A stretch of 64,000 nt of DNA from Solibacillus sp. FSL H8-0523. Its GTDB lineage: Bacteria; Bacillota; Bacilli; Bacillales_A; Planococcaceae. Below are positions 45,555 through 55,031 of this stretch, piece by piece. The DNA is taken from the NCBI RefSeq assembly GCF_038051985.1, contig NZ_CP150291.1:1054001-1118000 (forward strand), given 5' to 3'. Position 1 is the first letter of the stretch. Every line of letters starts with the position of its first letter. The notes beneath the pieces are model-generated. The model searched no databases and was not told where the DNA came from. It saw nothing but the letters and a program-made list of their open reading frames with translations. The position numbers and the translations under genes are program-made.

Positions 45555-46796
45555 TTATATACCTCCGTAATATTGTTGAGGATTACTTATTTTCCCATTG
45601 AGTGCAGCTGCGGCAACAAATGCTGGAGAGCCAAGATAAATATTTGAATTACGATTCCCCATACGTCCTTGGAAATTACGGTTTGTTGATGAAGCGGTCA
45701 CCTCATTGTTACCTGGAACACCGAGGTGAGTACCAACACACGGTCCGCATCCTGCAGGTAAAAATGTACCACCGGCCTCGGTTAATGTTTGTACTGTACC
45801 ATCGGCAAGCGCATTTAAAAACACCTCTCTAGATGCTGGTGCAATTAATAAACGGACATTCGGGTGAACTTTTTTCCCCTTTAAAATGTGTGCTGCTTCA
45901 TGTAGGTCTTCTAAACGCCCATTTGTACAACTTCCGATAAACGCTTGATGCACAATAATCTCTTCCACATCATGTATAGAACGTACATTATCAGGTGAAT
46001 GTGGTACCGCAATTTGCGGTGTGATTTTTGTTGCATCAATTTGAATTACTTCCTTATATACCGCATCTTTGTCAGGTAAAATATGTTCGAATTCCTGCTC
46101 CAGTTGTAAACCGGTAGTATGTAAAATACCAGCCTTTGCGCCCATTTCAATTGACATGCTTGCAATTGTCATTCGACCATCTAAGGATAAATTTTCGATT
46201 GTCGTCCCTTTGTATTCAATTGCATCATAAGTAGCCCCCTGAATACCTATTTGGCCCACCACATATAAAACGATGTCTTTTGCAGATACGCCAGGTTGTA
46301 ATGCCCCATCAATGTTAATTAGGATTGTTTCTGGTACTTTAATCCATGTTTTCCCTGTTAACATAGCCCCGGCTAGGTCAGTAGAACCTACACCAGTTGA
46401 AAATGCTCCTATTGCGCCATATAAACAAGTATGTGAATCCGCACCTAAGATTAATTGTCCTGGATTGGCATGCTTATTTTCAATCATTAATTGATGACAA
46501 ATGCCATCTCCAACGTCATAAAGCTTTATTTTCTGCATAGTAGCAAATTCCCTCATCATGTCATGTAATGAAGCAATTCGCTGATTTGGAGCAGGTGAAG
46601 CATGATCAATGACAAGCGCCATTTTTGTAGAATCCCAAATGGCTTTACCACCCATTTTCTCAAACGCCTGAATTGCTAATGGCGCGGTTGTGTCAGATGC
46701 CATGACAAAATCAACATCAACGACCGTTAAATCATTTGCGAAAGTTGTTTTCCCAGCATGGTTCGAAACGATTTTTTCAATGATTGTTTGTCCCAA
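45555..46796 (-). CDS. Aconitase-type dehydratase large subunit (LeuC/DmdA-like)
   Basis: A 413-residue Fe-S hydro-lyase subunit with GADSHTCLYGAIG, the cluster cysteines in GSCTNGRLEDL and AGCGPCVGTH, and SSTNRNFQGRMGN. Its length fits the archaeal-type/DmdA group (about 420), not bacterial LeuC (about 470). Likely substrates are cis-type alkylmaleates (citraconate, dimethylmaleate) or their malate hydrates. It is divergent from the MmgE/PrpD gene, with a repeated operator-like motif in the shared region. Confidence 0.86.
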   Translation of the reverse strand: MGQTIIEKIVSNHAGKTTFANDLTVVDVDFVMASDTTAPLAIQAFEKMGGKAIWDSTKMALVIDHASPAPNQRIASLHDMMREFATMQKIKLYDVGDGICHQLMIENKHANPGQLILGADSHTCLYGAIGAFSTGVGSTDLAGAMLTGKTWIKVPETILINIDGALQPGVSAKDIVLYVVGQIGIQGATYDAIEYKGTTIENLSLDGRMTIASMSIEMGAKAGILHTTGLQLEQEFEHILPDKDAVYKEVIQIDATKITPQIAVPHSPDNVRSIHDVEEIIVHQAFIGSCTNGRLEDLHEAAHILKGKKVHPNVRLLIAPASREVFLNALADGTVQTLTEAGGTFLPAGCGPCVGTHLGVPGNNEVTASSTNRNFQGRMGNRNSNIYLGSPAFVAAAALNGKISNPQQYYGGI

Positions 46797-46812
46797 AGTT
46801 TTACCCCCTATC

Positions 46813-46832
46813 CCACAATACGAAACGTGTTG
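46813..46832. promoter_or_regulatory. Candidate operator copy 1 (CCACAATACGAAACG, dyad)
   Basis: CAATACG-AAA-CGTGTTG (46816-46832) is a dyad with one mismatch per 7-bp arm. The 15-bp segment at 46813-46827 recurs with one difference at 47016-47030, so both divergent transcripts carry a copy near their start codons. The IclR regulator of the island is the natural candidate protein. Confidence 0.5.
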
Positions 46833-46855
46833 CGGAAATGAATTTTATACTTTGA

Positions 46856-46884
46856 ATTTAATACCCTAGTAATAGATATGTCAA
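46856..46884 (-). promoter_or_regulatory. Promoter of the aconitase-type operon
   Basis: On the minus strand a perfect TTGACA (46884-46879) is followed after 17 bp by TTAAAT (46861-46856). The predicted start near 46849 leaves a leader of about 53 nt that contains the candidate operator. Confidence 0.6.
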
Positions 46885-47015
46885 ATATTTTCTATTAATG
46901 CATTATAAATGCTGTTTAGAATCATTTTTTAAAAGTTTTCGGAAAATTTATTTTTTTGTTGTGTTTTTTTGAAGAAGGAATTATTGTAATTGTAAGGCAG
47001 TATTTTAGAAACAAA

Positions 47016-47030
47016 CCACGATACGAAACG
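47016..47030. promoter_or_regulatory. Candidate operator copy 2 (CCACGATACGAAACG)
   Basis: Matches copy 1 at 14 of 15 positions in the same orientation, directly before the SD of the MmgE/PrpD gene. The second dyad arm is not conserved here. No further copy was found within the island. Confidence 0.45.
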
Positions 47031-47041
47031 GAGGTGTTATT

Positions 47042-48247
47042 TTGCAACAAATTATTCGATATATTCAAAAATTTGAAATTTCTAATATGCCAGATGAAAT
47101 GTTGAAGCGAGCTAAGTACATCTTGCTTGATTCAATTGGAGGAATGTTCTCCCCAAACAAATCGGATAATTATTCAACTACATTCTGGAGTGGTGTTCGA
47201 TTAGTAGAATGTGAAAAGGATGAGGGGAATGCCTTTGCTAAAGGGCATCCAGCCTGTCATTTTCTACCATCACTGTTGCAGATAGCTAAAAATGAAGATA
47301 AAACATATGACGAAGTACTAGAAGCGTTTGTAGTAGGTTACGAAGTAGGTGCAAGATTTGGAGAAATCATTACACTTAAACCCTTGATTCATCCTCATGG
47401 TAATTGGGGTATCATAGGCGGGGCTGCAGCGTTAGCAAAATTAAAAAACTGGAATTCTGAACAAACGAAACAAGCTATTCTAATTAGCGCGCAGCTAAGT
47501 TATCCTACTCTCTGGAAGTCTGTATTAGAAGGACATGAAGTTCGAAATCTGATTATAGGTTATAACAATATGAATTTGTTGCTTTTGCCAGAAATTATAG
47601 ATGCTGGCTATTCAGCATCAGAAGAAACATTGACAATCATATTCAATGATATTTTAGGAACCCAACTGGATATAGATAATTGGAATATTGATTCTACGAC
47701 ATCCTATTTTTCTCATGCCTATTTTAAATTTTATGATAGTTGTAGATTTTGCCATGGCCCGATTGATGCAATTAAAAAAGTACTTTTAAAAGTAAATCCG
47801 GCTTCGAAGGATGAAATTGTATCTATTACGATTGAGACATACGAAAGCGCAGCAAGGCTAAATGATAAACAACCACGCAATGCATTTGCAGGGAAATTCT
47901 CGATCCCTTATTCAATGGCAAAAGAAATTTGTGTTTACTTTAATGAGCCTTACGATGAAAAAAACGTCTATGAAATAGCCGAAAAAATTGAGGTAATTTC
48001 ATCTGAGGAACTCAATAAATTATTACCAGCAATCAGAGCGACAAAATGCTCTGTTAAGTTTAGAAATCAAGAAGTTGTAGTGGAAATACAAGGAGCTTTA
48101 GGCGAAGAAAACCTAGAACAATTACAGACATTAATTGAAGATAAGTTTATAAATCAATTAAGTACATATTTTGATGAAACAACAATTAAGCGATGGATTG
48201 ACCAGATCATTGTTCAACATGTATTACCATATGAGGAGCTTATTTAG
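47042..48247 (+). CDS. MmgE/PrpD family protein (first copy)
   Basis: A 401-residue protein with KGHPACHFLPS, IHPHGNWGIIGGAAALA and HAYFKFYDSCRFCHGPIDA, motifs of the MmgE/PrpD family (2-methylcitrate dehydratase, cis-aconitate decarboxylase, iminodisuccinate epimerase). The reaction is not predictable from the family; dehydration or epimerisation of a branched dicarboxylic acid fits the context. TTG 47042 follows GGAGGTG. It is somewhat shorter than typical PrpD (about 450-480). It starts the + strand operon, 10 nt before the FAD gene. Confidence 0.85.
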   Translation: MQQIIRYIQKFEISNMPDEMLKRAKYILLDSIGGMFSPNKSDNYSTTFWSGVRLVECEKDEGNAFAKGHPACHFLPSLLQIAKNEDKTYDEVLEAFVVGYEVGARFGEIITLKPLIHPHGNWGIIGGAAALAKLKNWNSEQTKQAILISAQLSYPTLWKSVLEGHEVRNLIIGYNNMNLLLLPEIIDAGYSASEETLTIIFNDILGTQLDIDNWNIDSTTSYFSHAYFKFYDSCRFCHGPIDAIKKVLLKVNPASKDEIVSITIETYESAARLNDKQPRNAFAGKFSIPYSMAKEICVYFNEPYDEKNVYEIAEKIEVISSEELNKLLPAIRATKCSVKFRNQEVVVEIQGALGEENLEQLQTLIEDKFINQLSTYFDETTIKRWIDQIIVQHVLPYEELI

Positions 48248-48257
48248 GAGGGGTTAC

Positions 48258-49640
48258 ATGAATTGGGATGCTGAAGTAGATGTAGTTGTTGTTGGTGGTG
48301 GCGGTGGCGGGCTAGTAGCTGCATTAACTGCTGCAGAAGCCGGATTAGAAGTGGCACTATTTGAAAAAACGGAATTTTTATTAGGGAACACTGCAGCAAG
48401 TGCTGGGATGATTCCAGCATGTAATACACGCTTTCAAAAATCACTAGAGATTGACGACTCGATTGAAACTATGACGCAAGATATTCTGAAAAAGAATCAT
48501 TTTGAAAGTGACCCAAAACAAGTGAGTGCATTAGCGAATGTATCTGGGCCACTTGTAGAGTGGTTAAATGATTCGTTGAAAATTGAAATGTCAGTGGTGA
48601 CTGAATTTAAGTATCCAGGGCATTCAAATTTTCGAATGCATGCACCTCCTTCACGCTCTGGATTAGAGCTGATGAGACTATTAAAACGAAATGCTCTTAA
48701 CCATGAAAATTTATATATTTTATACCAATCTGATTTAGAAGAAATTTTACTAGATGAGGCTGGTGAAGTGTTAGGGATTTCGATTAATACTCCAGATGGA
48801 CTACAGCTTATTCGTGGTAGAAAAGTGATATTAGCAACGAATGGATTTGGTGGAAATACCAAAATGGTACAAGAATATATTCCGGAAATTGCGGCTGCAT
48901 TGTATTTTGGTTATGAAGCCAATACAGGAAAAGGTATTGAAGCTGGTAAAAATATCGGTGCTGCAACTACTCATTTAACTGCATATCAAGGACATGCAGC
49001 TGTTAATGAAAATACCGGATTACTTGTTACCTGGGGCACAATTATGATGGGTGGCTTTTACATTAATATCGAGGGCAATCGATTTGGCAATGAAGCACAT
49101 GGTTATTCAGAGTTTGCAAAAGAAGTCTTAAAACAACCTGAACAGTATGGGTATATCATATATGACGAAGAGATTCATAATCAGTTACTGACGATTGAAG
49201 ACTATAAACAATTAACGGAAATGGAAGCCTTTAAAAAGGCTGATTCCATTGAAACATTAGCTGAACTTATTGAAGTAGATGTAAAAAATTTAGCTAATAA
49301 TTTCGGAAAATTCAGTAATCAGATAGATGGTACTGCGGATGAATTTGATCGAACATCGTTTGCGAAAAAATTAACCGATCCGTTATATGCGATTAAAGTT
49401 TGTCCAGCTTTATTCCATACACAAGGTGGCTTACAAATAAATGAACAAGCACAAGTACTAACAGCTGAAGGAACACCATTCCAACATTTATATGCAGTAG
49501 GTGGTTGTGCCACTGGTGTTTCTGGTAAACAAGCATATGGTTATATGTCCGGTAATGGTTTGTTGGCAGCAATGGGCTTTGGGAGAATTGCAGGTTTACA
49601 CGCTGTTAATCAATTAGAACAAATTAAGAGGGGGATATAA
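48258..49640 (+). CDS. FAD-dependent dehydrogenase/reductase (fumarate reductase-like)
   Basis: A 460-residue flavoprotein: VVVVGGGGGGLVAALTAAEAG (FAD site, residues 9-29), NTAASAGMIPA, ILATNGFGGN and the C-terminal YAVGGCATGVSGKQAYGYMSGNGL. This is the FAD_binding_2 class of fumarate reductase, urocanate reductase and ketosteroid dehydrogenase. It has no haem motif or signal peptide, so it is cytoplasmic. An alpha,beta-dehydrogenation or reduction of a dicarboxylate or cyclic imide is plausible. ATG 48258 follows AGGAGGGG. Confidence 0.86.
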   Translation: MNWDAEVDVVVVGGGGGGLVAALTAAEAGLEVALFEKTEFLLGNTAASAGMIPACNTRFQKSLEIDDSIETMTQDILKKNHFESDPKQVSALANVSGPLVEWLNDSLKIEMSVVTEFKYPGHSNFRMHAPPSRSGLELMRLLKRNALNHENLYILYQSDLEEILLDEAGEVLGISINTPDGLQLIRGRKVILATNGFGGNTKMVQEYIPEIAAALYFGYEANTGKGIEAGKNIGAATTHLTAYQGHAAVNENTGLLVTWGTIMMGGFYINIEGNRFGNEAHGYSEFAKEVLKQPEQYGYIIYDEEIHNQLLTIEDYKQLTEMEAFKKADSIETLAELIEVDVKNLANNFGKFSNQIDGTADEFDRTSFAKKLTDPLYAIKVCPALFHTQGGLQINEQAQVLTAEGTPFQHLYAVGGCATGVSGKQAYGYMSGNGLLAAMGFGRIAGLHAVNQLEQIKRGI

Positions 49641-49641
49641 T

Positions 49642-50355
49642 ATGCCAACTACACGTCCGTGGGAAGAATTATTAACAGAAACAGATCGAATTGTTATTCA
49701 AAAAGGGGGATATGGTCAAAGTCGCGGTTTAGGAAAGCGTCCACTATTAGTCATTATTGACGCACAACCAAACTATATCGGTGCTGATAAACCGATAGCC
49801 GAACAATTAGAAGAGTGGCCAAGTGGTGGTGGCGATGTAGCATGGAATGGGATTCGAAAAATTGTTGAATTAAAGGAACTGGCTGAACGTTATAATATCC
49901 CGGTGTTATATACACGTAATGTTCAAAAGAAAACAATCCAGTTTGATTCGTTTTCTACGAAAGCAAAGCGTGATAATACAAAATATATAGACGGAAATCC
50001 CGCAGCAGACATTTTAGAATGCTTGGCACCAAAAGCAACAGACATTGTCGTAGATAAAAGTTATGCAAGCGCATTTTTTGGCACACCGCTGATTAGTTAT
50101 TTAGTGAAAATGCAAGTAGATTCATTAATTATTGTTGGTGGTTCTACGAGTGGCTGTGTTCGAGCAACTGCAGTAGATGCTGTAACTCATAACTATAATG
50201 TTGCAATTATTGAGGATGCTGTATTTGACCGTATTGATTTATCACATAAAGCAGCATTACTAGATTTATGGATGAAATATTGCGATGTACTACCATCAGA
50301 TGACATTATTGAGTATTTTTCTAGCTTGAATCATGCACATGAAGAGGTGAAATAA
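49642..50355 (+). CDS. Isochorismatase-fold amidohydrolase (N-carbamoylsarcosine amidase/maleamate amidase-like)
   Basis: A 237-residue cysteine hydrolase with the triad Asp40 (VIIDAQPNY), Lys139 (VVDKSYAS) and Cys172 (GSTSGCVRA). Its N-terminal extension (RPWEELLTETDRIV) matches the N-carbamoylsarcosine and maleamate amidohydrolase subgroup rather than nicotinamidase. It should release ammonia (or carbamate) from a linear half-amide or N-carbamoyl acid. It is 1 nt after the FAD gene and 1 nt before the cyclic amidohydrolase, which would make its substrate. Confidence 0.88.
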   Translation: MPTTRPWEELLTETDRIVIQKGGYGQSRGLGKRPLLVIIDAQPNYIGADKPIAEQLEEWPSGGGDVAWNGIRKIVELKELAERYNIPVLYTRNVQKKTIQFDSFSTKAKRDNTKYIDGNPAADILECLAPKATDIVVDKSYASAFFGTPLISYLVKMQVDSLIIVGGSTSGCVRATAVDAVTHNYNVAIIEDAVFDRIDLSHKAALLDLWMKYCDVLPSDDIIEYFSSLNHAHEEVK

Positions 50356-50356
50356 T

Positions 50357-51736
50357 ATGTTGGATTTGTTTATTAAAAATGGAGAGGTTGTTTTTCCTCG
50401 TGTAGGTGTTCAAAAAGTAAATATTGGTGTGAAAGATGGTAAAATCGTTGGCATTTATAACAAAGAGCAACAACTAGATGCAGATCGTACTATTGATGCG
50501 CACGGATTGCATGTTCTTCCAGGTGTCATTGATCCACATCAACATTTAGGGATTTATAATTCGATGGAAGATGACTTTGCAGATACAAAACAGCATGCGT
50601 TTAGTGGAATAACAACAGTCATTAACTTCGATCGTCAACCTGTTAGTTATTTAGAGTGGTTCCCAGAGGTAAAAGAACGTGTAAGTAAACATGCATATAT
50701 CGATTACACGTATAGCTTAGGCATTATGAAAGAAGAACATTTAGATCAATTAGATGAGCTCGTTAAACGTGAAGGTATTACTTCATTTAAGTTTTTTAGA
50801 AATTATGAGCGTCAACTAAACGATAAATTTAAAATTACGGATGGAATCGATTTATCTGCTTATGATATTGGACGAATTTTCGACCGCTTTAATGAGATTT
50901 CACCTAAGTTAATGCTGGCTGTTCATTGTGAGAATATGGATATTAACCGAAACGTGACAAAAGAGTTGATTGAAGCTGGAGAAGATGAAGGCTTATCAAC
51001 TTGGTCAAAAACGAGCCCGGGATATGCGGAAGCGGAGTCACTATTAAGCACCCTTTATATGAATAGAGTTCATAACGGAAATGTCTATATTGTTCATTTA
51101 ACATCAAAAGAAAGTGTTGAGGTCTTAGAAAAAAGTGCTTGGTTAACAGAAGGTAATGTTAAGGTTGAAACTTGTCCACATTACTTAGTGTTACATGATG
51201 AACATGAAGTAGGTATCAAGGCAAAAGTTGGTCCTCCAATTCATAAAATTGAAGACGGAGAAGCTCTTTGGGAAGGGATAAGAAAAGGCTTAATTAATGC
51301 AATTGGTACAGACCATGTTCCAAGTGACTTGAATAAAAAATTAAATGGGACTGGCAATACATGGGACACATTATTTGGATTCCCAGGAGCAGGTGGTTTA
51401 TTGCCCCTTATGTTAACAGAGGGCTATAAAAAACGTGATATTCCGCTTGAACGAATTACAGATATTATGTCATTGTCTATTGCAGAATCTTATAATTTAC
51501 CTTCTAAAGGTCGTATAGAAATTGGGGCAGATGCAGATTTTGCCATCGTAGACTTACAATCTAGTAAATTACTTAAGGCTTCAGAGTTATCGAAGACATC
51601 GGATTATTCTCTATACGAAAACAACGATTTATATGGGTGGCCAGTTTACACAATTAATCGAGGGGATGTGATTGTCGAAAAGGGTGAAATTACTGGAGAA
51701 AACGGTCGCGGTCAATTTATTTTTAGAACAATTTAA
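50357..51736 (+). CDS. Hydantoinase/dihydropyrimidinase-type cyclic amidohydrolase
   Basis: A 459-residue TIM-barrel metal enzyme with all binuclear-site ligands: His61 and His63 (GVIDPHQH), Lys145 for carbamylation (TSFKFFRNY), His190 (AVHCEN), His247 (IVHLTS) and Asp319 (GTDHVPSD). It opens cyclic amides such as hydantoins, dihydropyrimidines, allantoin or imides. The pairing with a carbamoyl/half-amidase implies ring opening followed by amide hydrolysis. SD GAAGAGGTG precedes ATG 50357. Confidence 0.9.
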   Translation: MLDLFIKNGEVVFPRVGVQKVNIGVKDGKIVGIYNKEQQLDADRTIDAHGLHVLPGVIDPHQHLGIYNSMEDDFADTKQHAFSGITTVINFDRQPVSYLEWFPEVKERVSKHAYIDYTYSLGIMKEEHLDQLDELVKREGITSFKFFRNYERQLNDKFKITDGIDLSAYDIGRIFDRFNEISPKLMLAVHCENMDINRNVTKELIEAGEDEGLSTWSKTSPGYAEAESLLSTLYMNRVHNGNVYIVHLTSKESVEVLEKSAWLTEGNVKVETCPHYLVLHDEHEVGIKAKVGPPIHKIEDGEALWEGIRKGLINAIGTDHVPSDLNKKLNGTGNTWDTLFGFPGAGGLLPLMLTEGYKKRDIPLERITDIMSLSIAESYNLPSKGRIEIGADADFAIVDLQSSKLLKASELSKTSDYSLYENNDLYGWPVYTINRGDVIVEKGEITGENGRGQFIFRTI

Positions 51737-51759
51737 TCAAAATAAAGGGGGATAAACAA

Positions 51760-53001
51760 ATGAAAAAATGGAGTTTAATGTTTTTGTTGTTTGTACTGAC
51801 AGCGCTACTTGTTGCTTGTGGAGGAGAAGAATCGTCAAGTGGTTCGGGAGTGGAAGGCGATTCAGGTTCAACTTCAGCAGATGTTATTAAAATCGGTTCG
51901 TTACACCCATTGAGTGGTGGTCTTGCATTAGAAGGGCAAGAAATGAGAGATGCTGTAAAATTAGCCGTCGAACAACGAAATGCAGATGGTGGTATTAAAT
52001 CACTTGGCGGTGCAAAAGTTGAACTAATCGAAACAGACCATGAAGGTTCACCAGAAAAAGGGGTTTCTGAAGTTCAAAAGCTTGATCGTGAGGGTGCATT
52101 AGGCGTAATTGGTGCATATTCTTCGGGTGTTGCATTACCAGCAACGCAAGAAGCTGAGCGTGCAAAATTACCATTTGTAATTGATATTGGTTCTGCGAAT
52201 GATATTACTGAACGTGGATTTAAATACACATTCCGTTTACAACCTGCTGCAACTACATTCTCTAAAGACTTCTTAGAAATCTTAGAGGAATTAAATGCAA
52301 ATGCTAGTGAAAAATTAACAAAAGTTATGTTAGTACACGAAGATAGCGTTTTTGGTACAAGTATTGCAGAAGCGATTAAATCATTATCAAAAGAGCATGG
52401 AATTGAAGTTGTTGGTGTGTTACCACATGCAGCATCAGCAGCAGATTTATCAACGACAATCAATAAAATTTCTTCTGCAAAGCCAGATATCGTTGTAGCA
52501 ACAACTTATTTACGTGATGGTGTAATGCTAGTTGAAGGTATTGAGAACTCAAATTTCACACCAAAAGCAATTATTGGTGTAGCAAATGGTGCATTTAGTA
52601 ACGCATCATTTTTAACAGACTACCAAAAAATCAATCAAAACATTATGGATGTTAACTACACAATTAACCAAAAAAGTGAGTTAGCAAAAGAAGTTTCAGA
52701 AGCATATAAAGAAAAATTCGGACGTGAAATTGGTCCAAATGGTGCGTATTCATACATGGCAACAGTCGTTTTACTTGATGCTATTGAACGTGCAGGGACG
52801 ACAGATCGCACAAAAATTGAAGAAGAGTTACGTAAAACAAAATTAGAAGAGCATATTTTAGCAGCAGGTGTCATCGAATTTGATGAAAAGGGTCAAAACA
52901 TCAATGCTCGTGCGGTATTAAATCAAATTAGAGATGGCGAATCATTTATCGTAGGTCCTGAAGAATATAAGATTGAAGAGCCAGTTTATCCACGTAACTA
53001 A
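51760..53001 (+). CDS. ABC transporter substrate-binding lipoprotein (Liv/amide type)
   Basis: A 413-residue periplasmic-binding-type protein with lipoprotein signal (LLVACGG, Cys20), a Ser/Gly linker, then the Leu/Ile/Val-binding fold (KIGSLHPLSGGLALEGQEMRDA, GVIGAYSSGVALPATQEAE, NGAYSYMATVVLLDAI). It captures the substrate of the island for LivHMGF. It is followed by an intergenic hairpin that probably stabilises its mRNA. Confidence 0.92.
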   Translation: MKKWSLMFLLFVLTALLVACGGEESSSGSGVEGDSGSTSADVIKIGSLHPLSGGLALEGQEMRDAVKLAVEQRNADGGIKSLGGAKVELIETDHEGSPEKGVSEVQKLDREGALGVIGAYSSGVALPATQEAERAKLPFVIDIGSANDITERGFKYTFRLQPAATTFSKDFLEILEELNANASEKLTKVMLVHEDSVFGTSIAEAIKSLSKEHGIEVVGVLPHAASAADLSTTINKISSAKPDIVVATTYLRDGVMLVEGIENSNFTPKAIIGVANGAFSNASFLTDYQKINQNIMDVNYTINQKSELAKEVSEAYKEKFGREIGPNGAYSYMATVVLLDAIERAGTTDRTKIEEELRKTKLEEHILAAGVIEFDEKGQNINARAVLNQIRDGESFIVGPEEYKIEEPVYPRN

Positions 53002-53059
53002 ACTAAGAAAAAACATAGGGATGAGATGATCCTTTTGTTCTCTTATGTAATTACTCAAG

Positions 53060-53101
53060 AAATATTATCGACAAGGCTAAAAAACTTTGTCGATAATATT
53101 T
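53060..53101 (+). other. Intercistronic hairpin between binding-protein and permease genes
   Basis: AAATATTATCGACAA (53060-53074) pairs perfectly over 15 bp with TTGTCGATAATATTT (53087-53101). No T-run follows, so partial termination or 3' protection of the binding-protein mRNA is expected rather than full termination. Confidence 0.7.
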
Positions 53102-53184
53102 AGCATAAAAAATGGAGTGTTAAATTTTAAAATTCATTTAGTTAAGTTGAATGATATTCACATAACTAGATTGGGGGGGTATTT

Positions 53185-54057
53185 ATGACAGCTGAGTTAT
53201 TTTTCCAGTCTTTAATAGATGGAATTTTAATGGGTGGAATTTATGGTTTAGTAGCGATTGGGTTAACATTAATATTCGGGGTTATGAAAATTATTAACTT
53301 TGCTCAAGGTGCATTATTAATGCTAGGTATGTATGTTTCATATTGGTGTTTTGCACTATTTGGGATAAGTCCATACATATCATTGCCATTGAGTGCTGTA
53401 ATTTTATTCTTTATCGGTATGCTTATACAGCGCGGCGTACTTCAACGTATGTCAGGTGCGCCAGATCACAACCAATTACTGGTGACGCTAGGGATTACGT
53501 TATTTATTGAAAACTTAGCATTAGTAGTATTTAAACCTGATTTTCGTAGTATTAATTTAGAAGGAATTCCAAATACAATTTCAATTTTAAATTTAAACAT
53601 TCATACTACAAAATTAATTGCTTTCGTATTTACAATTGTATTAGCAATTGCACTATTTTATTTTTTAAAGAAAACGTATATAGGAAAAGCGATTCGTGCA
53701 ACGTCAATCAATTCCGGAGGAGCTGCACTTGTAGGTGTCAACATTAAGAAAATTAACTATATCGCATTTGGTATTGGTGCTGCATTAGCTGGTATTGCTG
53801 GTGCGTTAATTTCACCATTTTTCTATACGTCACCTACAGTAGGGTCAAGTTTTATCTTAACGGCTTTTGTTGTCGTTGTTTTAGGTGGTTTAGGAAACTT
53901 TTTAGGAGCTTTAGTTGGCGGGGTATTAATTGGTGTAACTGAATCTTTGGGTGGCGCTATTTTACCTGGTAGCCTAAAAGAACTTGTACCTTATGTTATT
54001 TTCATTCTTGTTTTAATGTTAAAACCAAATGGGCTGTTTGGAGGTAAGGTGCGATGA
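53185..54057 (+). CDS. livH: Branched-chain amino-acid-type ABC permease LivH
   Basis: A 290-residue permease with about eight membrane helices and the LivH segment GLVAIGLTLIFGVMKIINFAQGALLMLGMY. It pairs with LivM, overlapping it by 4 nt. SD GGGGGGG lies close to ATG 53185. Substrate is set by the binding protein and is probably the island's cyclic amide or a derived acid. Confidence 0.92.
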   Translation: MTAELFFQSLIDGILMGGIYGLVAIGLTLIFGVMKIINFAQGALLMLGMYVSYWCFALFGISPYISLPLSAVILFFIGMLIQRGVLQRMSGAPDHNQLLVTLGITLFIENLALVVFKPDFRSINLEGIPNTISILNLNIHTTKLIAFVFTIVLAIALFYFLKKTYIGKAIRATSINSGGAALVGVNIKKINYIAFGIGAALAGIAGALISPFFYTSPTVGSSFILTAFVVVVLGGLGNFLGALVGGVLIGVTESLGGAILPGSLKELVPYVIFILVLMLKPNGLFGGKVR

Positions 54058-55031
54058 AATTAAACAAATCACTGCTCTTTTATGGAATAGGTTTACTAAT
54101 TTTATTTATTTTCCCCCTCTTTACAGAGAGTCAATATTACTTGCATATTGGAATTTTAATTTTATATAGCGCACTTGTTTCGCAAGCATGGAATATTTTA
54201 AGTGGCTACGCGGGGCAGTTCTCGTTTGGACATGCAATGTTCTTTGGTACAGGTGCTTATATTTCATCTATATTTTTTATGAAGTATAATCTTACACCTT
54301 GGTTAGGAATGTTTGCTGGAGCTCTAGTGGCAATCGTCATTGCTTTATTTATTGGGTTTTTATCATTCCGTTATAAACTACGCGGTGCTTACTTTAGTTT
54401 AGGGACGCTGGCTTTTGCTGAAATTTTACGTATCGTTGTACAAAACTCTAGCTACTTTAATAAAACATTAGGTGTCAATTTACCAATTGGTGATAATCCG
54501 CTCATGTTTCAATTTGCTTCACGTACATCATATTACTACGTCATCTTAATTATGTTAGTAATTGTGACACTTATTACACTATGGATCAGTCGTTCACGTC
54601 TTGGCTTTAGTTTAATAGCAATTCGTGAAAATGAAGACGCAGCGCAATCTTTAGGAGTCAATACGTTCAGAGCTAAAATGACAGCAATAGCGATTAGTGG
54701 TGGGTTAACAGCTATTGGCGGTGCATTTTATGCGCAGTATATCCTATATATCGCACCACCGACAACATTTGGGAATGATGTCTCAGTATCTATTATTTTA
54801 CCTGCGATTTTAGGTGGTATGGGTACAATCCTAGGACCAATCATTGGGGCATTAATCATTATTCCATTAGGCGAAATTACAGCTCACTTCTTTGGAGGGT
54901 TTGCCGGTGTTCACTTAATGGTATATGGACTAATTTTAGTTTTAGTAATTTTATTCTTACCTGAAGGAATCGTTGGATGGGTACAAGAAAAATTACGTTT
55001 ACGTAAAATGAAAAAGGAGGGGGAAAGTTAA
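54054..55031 (+). CDS. livM: Branched-chain amino-acid-type ABC permease LivM
   Basis: A 325-residue permease with 8-10 helices and the motif AWNILSGYAGQFSFGHAMFFGTGAY typical of LivM, plus IRENEDAAQSLGVNTFRAKM (the cytoplasmic coupling loop). Start overlaps livH; the stop overlaps the livG start (TAATG). Confidence 0.92.
   Translation: MKLNKSLLFYGIGLLILFIFPLFTESQYYLHIGILILYSALVSQAWNILSGYAGQFSFGHAMFFGTGAYISSIFFMKYNLTPWLGMFAGALVAIVIALFIGFLSFRYKLRGAYFSLGTLAFAEILRIVVQNSSYFNKTLGVNLPIGDNPLMFQFASRTSYYYVILIMLVIVTLITLWISRSRLGFSLIAIRENEDAAQSLGVNTFRAKMTAIAISGGLTAIGGAFYAQYILYIAPPTTFGNDVSVSIILPAILGGMGTILGPIIGALIIIPLGEITAHFFGGFAGVHLMVYGLILVLVILFLPEGIVGWVQEKLRLRKMKKEGES

Noticed and set aside
45064-46796. 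Leucine biosynthesis leuCD
   Set aside because: Both subunits have the short archaeal/DmdAB-type lengths, no leuA or leuB is near, and the divergent neighbours are catabolic; not excluded without assay.
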